This document shows, in pieces, positions 5,649-8,037 of a DNA stretch of 8,037 bases. The notes beneath the pieces are model-generated. The model saw nothing but the letters and a program-made list of their open reading frames with translations. It had not been told where the DNA came from and did not search any database. This DNA comes from Clostridiales bacterium (GTDB lineage Bacteria; Bacillota; Clostridia; Oscillospirales; CAG-272): positions 1-8,037 of the forward strand of contig DXYE01000083.1 in assembly GCA_019415985.1 (NCBI GenBank). Reading direction: 5' to 3'. Position 1 is the stretch's first letter. Each line of letters opens with the position of its first letter. The position numbers were made by a program, and so were the translations under genes.

Positions 5649-6722
5649 ATGAAAACGGGATTGACAATCGAAGAATTGGCAACCGAAATCATGCGCCAAC
5701 GAGATGTAAAGACAGACTATATCGTGGATACCACAAAGCTTTGTATGGAAAATTACGATACAAGCCTTGTTCTTCGCGTGCTGGGAGATAACGGTACGGA
5801 CATCATTGAGCCGTTGGATATCGCAGATACTGCTCATCGTCAGATAGGTGCACGCCTCGGTATTCCGGCGAAATACTACGGAAAAATGCTGTCCGAGCAC
5901 CCGGAATTGTTAGCTACCAATGTAAACGCATGGTTCAACAAAGAGCCGAGCCAGCGTATGCTGAGGGTTCTTGACGGGAAAATACGGGCGTATCTGAGCA
6001 ACAGCTATATGCGAATGGATCACTACGAGATCTTCGCTTCTGTGCTTCCGGTCGTCGGTGAGATCCCCGATGTTGATTTTGTAAGCTGCGAAATAACGGA
6101 TAACCGAATGTATATCAAAGCGGTCAATCCACATTTGACAGCGCAAATTACACCGGGCGACACCGTAATGGCAGGGGTTATTATCAGCAACAGCGAAGTA
6201 GGGCTTGGATCCGTCAATGTACAGCCCCTCATTTACCGTGAACTGAATGAAAGCGGTATTATCGTCAGTACAGCGGCGACTAAGCGAATTCATCGGGGCA
6301 GAGTTTATTATGCTGCGGAGCATTTTTTGCTTCCGACGCATGAAAATCTGTCCGCAGCGGATCGGAATTTTCTTTCTGAACTGCAGGATACGGTTCGACA
6401 GGCAACGGATGAAGAACAGTTTTCCCAGCTTGTCACGCTGATGCAAAACGCCAAAGAGCAGCTGATGAATACGGATGATATTCCGGCAGTGGTACATACC
6501 ACAAGCAGAGCTTTCGGTATTACCGACACCGAACAAAGCGGTGTTTTTACCCGCCTTATGGAAAGCAACGATTTGAGTCTTTACGGACTCGCGAACGCAG
6601 TGACAAGGCACAGTCAGGACATTGAAAGTTACGACCGTGCCACAGATCTTGAAGGGATCGGATACAATATTTTATCCATGCCTTTAAGACAATGGACAGG
6701 GATCAACCAGGCAGCTGCTTAA
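5649..6722 (+). CDS. DUF932-domain protein of mobile elements
   Basis: This 357-residue protein has the DUF932 pattern seen in phage- and plasmid-like proteins: GIPAKYYGKML near residue 75, RAYLSNSYMRMDHYE at 113-127 (the family's most recognisable block), and SNSEVGLGSVNVQP at about 180-193. A helical C-terminal part follows. AAAGGAGG at 5633-5640, 8 nt before ATG 5649, fixes the start. It lies 35 nt after the membrane-protein gene and 46 nt before the Cys-cluster gene, within the same transcription unit. DUF932 proteins are commonly encoded next to SSB and replication genes on mobile DNA; a biochemical role is not established to my knowledge. No truncation or odd codon use is apparent. Confidence 0.88.
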   Translation: MKTGLTIEELATEIMRQRDVKTDYIVDTTKLCMENYDTSLVLRVLGDNGTDIIEPLDIADTAHRQIGARLGIPAKYYGKMLSEHPELLATNVNAWFNKEPSQRMLRVLDGKIRAYLSNSYMRMDHYEIFASVLPVVGEIPDVDFVSCEITDNRMYIKAVNPHLTAQITPGDTVMAGVIISNSEVGLGSVNVQPLIYRELNESGIIVSTAATKRIHRGRVYYAAEHFLLPTHENLSAADRNFLSELQDTVRQATDEEQFSQLVTLMQNAKEQLMNTDDIPAVVHTTSRAFGITDTEQSGVFTRLMESNDLSLYGLANAVTRHSQDIESYDRATDLEGIGYNILSMPLRQWTGINQAAA

Positions 6723-6730
6723 AGGCTGCC
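6710..6730 (+). other. Small hairpin over the DUF932 stop codon
   Basis: GGCAGC 6710-6715 pairs with GCTGCC 6725-6730 around a 9-nt loop containing the TAA stop at 6720-6722. There is no T-run, so it is not a terminator. It could slow 3' decay or influence coupling, or be chance. Confidence 0.3.
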
Positions 6731-6768
6731 GTGGTCCAAAATAAAAAATAACAGGAGGAACGAATTTT

Positions 6769-7611
6769 ATGACTTACAACAATGAAAATGCAATGATGGA
6801 AACCCAAAAGGGCTTTATTATGCCCGCAATGACGGAAACGGATTTTTCCGGCGTTGATGTTTCTGAGGATTATGAGGGCCTGCGTCTTTCTTTCCCCAGA
6901 GTAAAGATCCCCGCCGGCGGAAGCTTGCAGTTCGAGGTCCCCAGTGATGATCCTGAGAATCCGGACTACGCCAAAACAATAGAGGGCGTTATCCTCTATA
7001 ATCACGACACCTGTGCCTACTGGCCGGAGGGCAGCGAGTATGACGATAATGTAACACCGCTGTGCTCTTCTGTAGACGGTAAAACCGGCTACGGAGCTCC
7101 CGGCGGTGCTTGCGCGGTCTGTGCTCTGAACCAGTACGGCTCCGTGGAGAAAGGAAAAGGCAAGGCCTGTAAGAATATGCGCAGTCTGTATATTCTTCGC
7201 AGCGGAGAATTTATGCCTTTGCTTCTGTCCCTTCCGCCTACAAGTCTTCGCCCCTACAGCGATTTCATCACAACTGCGTTTGCCGCACGTCGGCGCCCTA
7301 TCTACTCGGGAGTGGTACAAATCGGTCTGAAGCGCGTTGACAACGGAAGCAACACCTACAGCGTGGCAACCTTCCGTCTGCTTCAGAAATTTGACGGGGA
7401 GGAACTTCTTCAGATCAAGCAGTATGCAGATGGGTTCCGTGAGCAAATCAAAACCATGAACCAGCAGCGAGCATTGGAGGCTGAGCTTGGTAACAGTGAA
7501 GCCATCAGCGATGCAGTGGATCATGGTTACAGCTCTGCAGATGACGGCGAGCATTTCTGTATCACCGACAATGATGCACTCGACGGTGATCGGGAAGCAT
7601 GGCCGGCATAA
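6769..7611 (+). CDS. Cys-cluster protein, probable nucleic-acid-binding partner of SSB
   Basis: This 280-residue protein is not one I can name. It has a beta-rich N-terminal part (VKIPAGGSLQFEVP, then GVILYNHDTCAYW) and a symmetric cysteine pattern C99-x15-C115-x2-C118-x15-C134 that looks like a zinc-binding site. A conserved-looking FMPLLLSLPPTSLRPYSDF block follows, then a helical segment and an acidic tail. AGGAGG at 6753-6758 sets the start. The final residues DALDGDREAWPA closely match the end of the SSB at 4264-4680 (GIDGDRDTLPG). That tail, the zinc site and the position next to DUF932 suggest a second ssDNA-handling or recombination protein of the element. An alternative is a transfer-apparatus accessory. 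Confidence 0.78.
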   Translation: MTYNNENAMMETQKGFIMPAMTETDFSGVDVSEDYEGLRLSFPRVKIPAGGSLQFEVPSDDPENPDYAKTIEGVILYNHDTCAYWPEGSEYDDNVTPLCSSVDGKTGYGAPGGACAVCALNQYGSVEKGKGKACKNMRSLYILRSGEFMPLLLSLPPTSLRPYSDFITTAFAARRRPIYSGVVQIGLKRVDNGSNTYSVATFRLLQKFDGEELLQIKQYADGFREQIKTMNQQRALEAELGNSEAISDAVDHGYSSADDGEHFCITDNDALDGDREAWPA

Positions 7612-7620
7612 AAGAATGGC

Positions 7621-7640
7621 GCCTGTATTTTGATATAGGC
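7621..7640 (+). other. Hairpin between the Cys-cluster gene and the terminator
   Basis: GCCTGTAT 7621-7628 pairs with ATATAGGC 7633-7640 (one G-U pair) around a 4-nt loop. It starts 9 nt after the stop codon and precedes the terminator stem by 10 nt. It has no T-run after it, so it may protect the upstream mRNA or form part of an antiterminating fold. Confidence 0.45.
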
Positions 7641-7650
7641 TGAGATTACA

Positions 7651-7690
7651 GGGATACCTCGGACTTATGTTCCGATGGTATCCCTTTTTT
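7651..7690 (+). terminator. Intrinsic terminator just ahead of the sigma-like gene
   Basis: GGGATACCTCGGA 7651-7663 pairs with TCCGA 7671-7675 and GGTATCCC 7677-7684, a 13-bp stem with one bulged T and a 7-nt loop. Six T residues follow at 7685-7690. It ends 4 nt before the AAAGGAGG of the next gene, and no promoter is visible in between. Confidence 0.88.
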
Positions 7691-7711
7691 ATTAAAGGAG
7701 GATTTTATAAG

Positions 7712-8037
7712 ATGGATATACGACCGTTGACCAAAGAACAGCAGCGATTTGCTGAAGATAACCATGATTTGGTTTACAGTTTTCTTAACGCAAAGAATTT
7801 GCCGGAGTCTTCGTTTTATGATGTGGTAATTTTCGGATATCTTCGTGCTGCACAGGAGTATTGCGAGGTTCCGAGTCTGCATCGCTACAAATTTTCTACT
7901 CTGGCATGGAAGCGAATGAGAAGTTCACTGTCCAACTATTATAAATATCTTTCCCGGCCTAAACGCTGCGCCGTCACCGTCAGTTTGGATGAGCTGATCG
8001 GCGATCAGCATCGAATGCGCTGGGAAGATGTTATCAG
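7712..8037 (+). CDS. Sigma-70-like factor of a conjugative element (cut by window end)
   Basis: The frame opens at ATG 7712, 10 nt after AAAGGAGG (7694-7701), and runs off the window after 108 codons. Residues 19-75 resemble sigma region 2: DLVYSFL, then FYDVVIFGYLRAAQEY, then YKFSTLAWKRMRSSLSNYYK, which parallels the core-binding and -10-reading helices (compare FSTYAWWRIR in ordinary sigma factors). Region 4, needed to confirm a full sigma factor, lies outside. The residues between region 2 and the edge (SLDELIGD...) fit the usual linker. Sigma-like genes of this type are found in Firmicutes conjugative elements and may direct transcription of later transfer genes. It sits immediately behind a terminator, so its expression probably depends on read-through. 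Confidence 0.8.
   Translation, partial: MDIRPLTKEQQRFAEDNHDLVYSFLNAKNLPESSFYDVVIFGYLRAAQEYCEVPSLHRYKFSTLAWKRMRSSLSNYYKYLSRPKRCAVTVSLDELIGDQHRMRWEDVI

Noticed and set aside
5053..5682. Long minus-strand frames opposite the membrane-protein, DUF932 and Cys-cluster genes
   Set aside because: They mirror well-supported plus-strand genes, lack Shine-Dalgarno sequences, and their composition (many Cys, His and Ile in no pattern) is typical of antisense shadow frames.

Overview
The window looks like part of an integrative and conjugative element (or conjugative plasmid) from a low-to-moderate GC Gram-positive anaerobe, most likely a gut Clostridia species. Evidence: strong AGGAGG-type ribosome binding sites before nearly every gene, sigma-A promoters with ideal 17-nt spacing, intrinsic terminators ending in T-runs, and a gene set (SSB, DUF932 protein, Cys-rich protein, atypical sigma-like factor) that I associate with Firmicutes conjugative elements. 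All genes point rightward. No integrase, relaxase or attachment site is in the window, so the element assignment rests on gene content.

Positions 1-4009 are an accessory, defence-type region of separately promoted units. First is an AAA15/COG1106 ATPase (168-1346), of the type usually paired with an RloB partner that is missing here. Next is an AAA_14/DUF4143 ATPase with a PD-(D/E)xK-like C-terminus (1571-2842), whose promoter lies in 23-bp repeats and an inverted repeat. Last is an AbiE toxin-antitoxin pair with an intact AbiEi antitoxin (3080-3673) and a wrecked AbiEii toxin (3670-4009: in-frame nonsense codon, then a large internal deletion).

Positions 4031-8037 are the conserved early or DNA-processing module. 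A perfect consensus promoter (4053-4081) starts a roughly 175-nt leader with a possible three-way-junction RNA, a Cys-ended mini-ORF and a strong terminator. Then come ssb (4264-4680), a two-helix membrane protein (4777-5613), a DUF932 protein (5649-6722), a Cys-cluster protein (6769-7611) and the start of a sigma-like factor (7712 to the edge). Intrinsic terminators sit just before three of these five genes, and no promoter is visible between them. This suggests attenuation, processive antitermination or deliberate partial read-through.

Points most worth a second look: the leader and the repeated internal terminators; a shared DGDR-type C-terminal tail on SSB and the Cys-cluster protein; a promoter-upstream block repeated on both sides of the abiE unit; and the lone AbiEi antitoxin beside a dead toxin.
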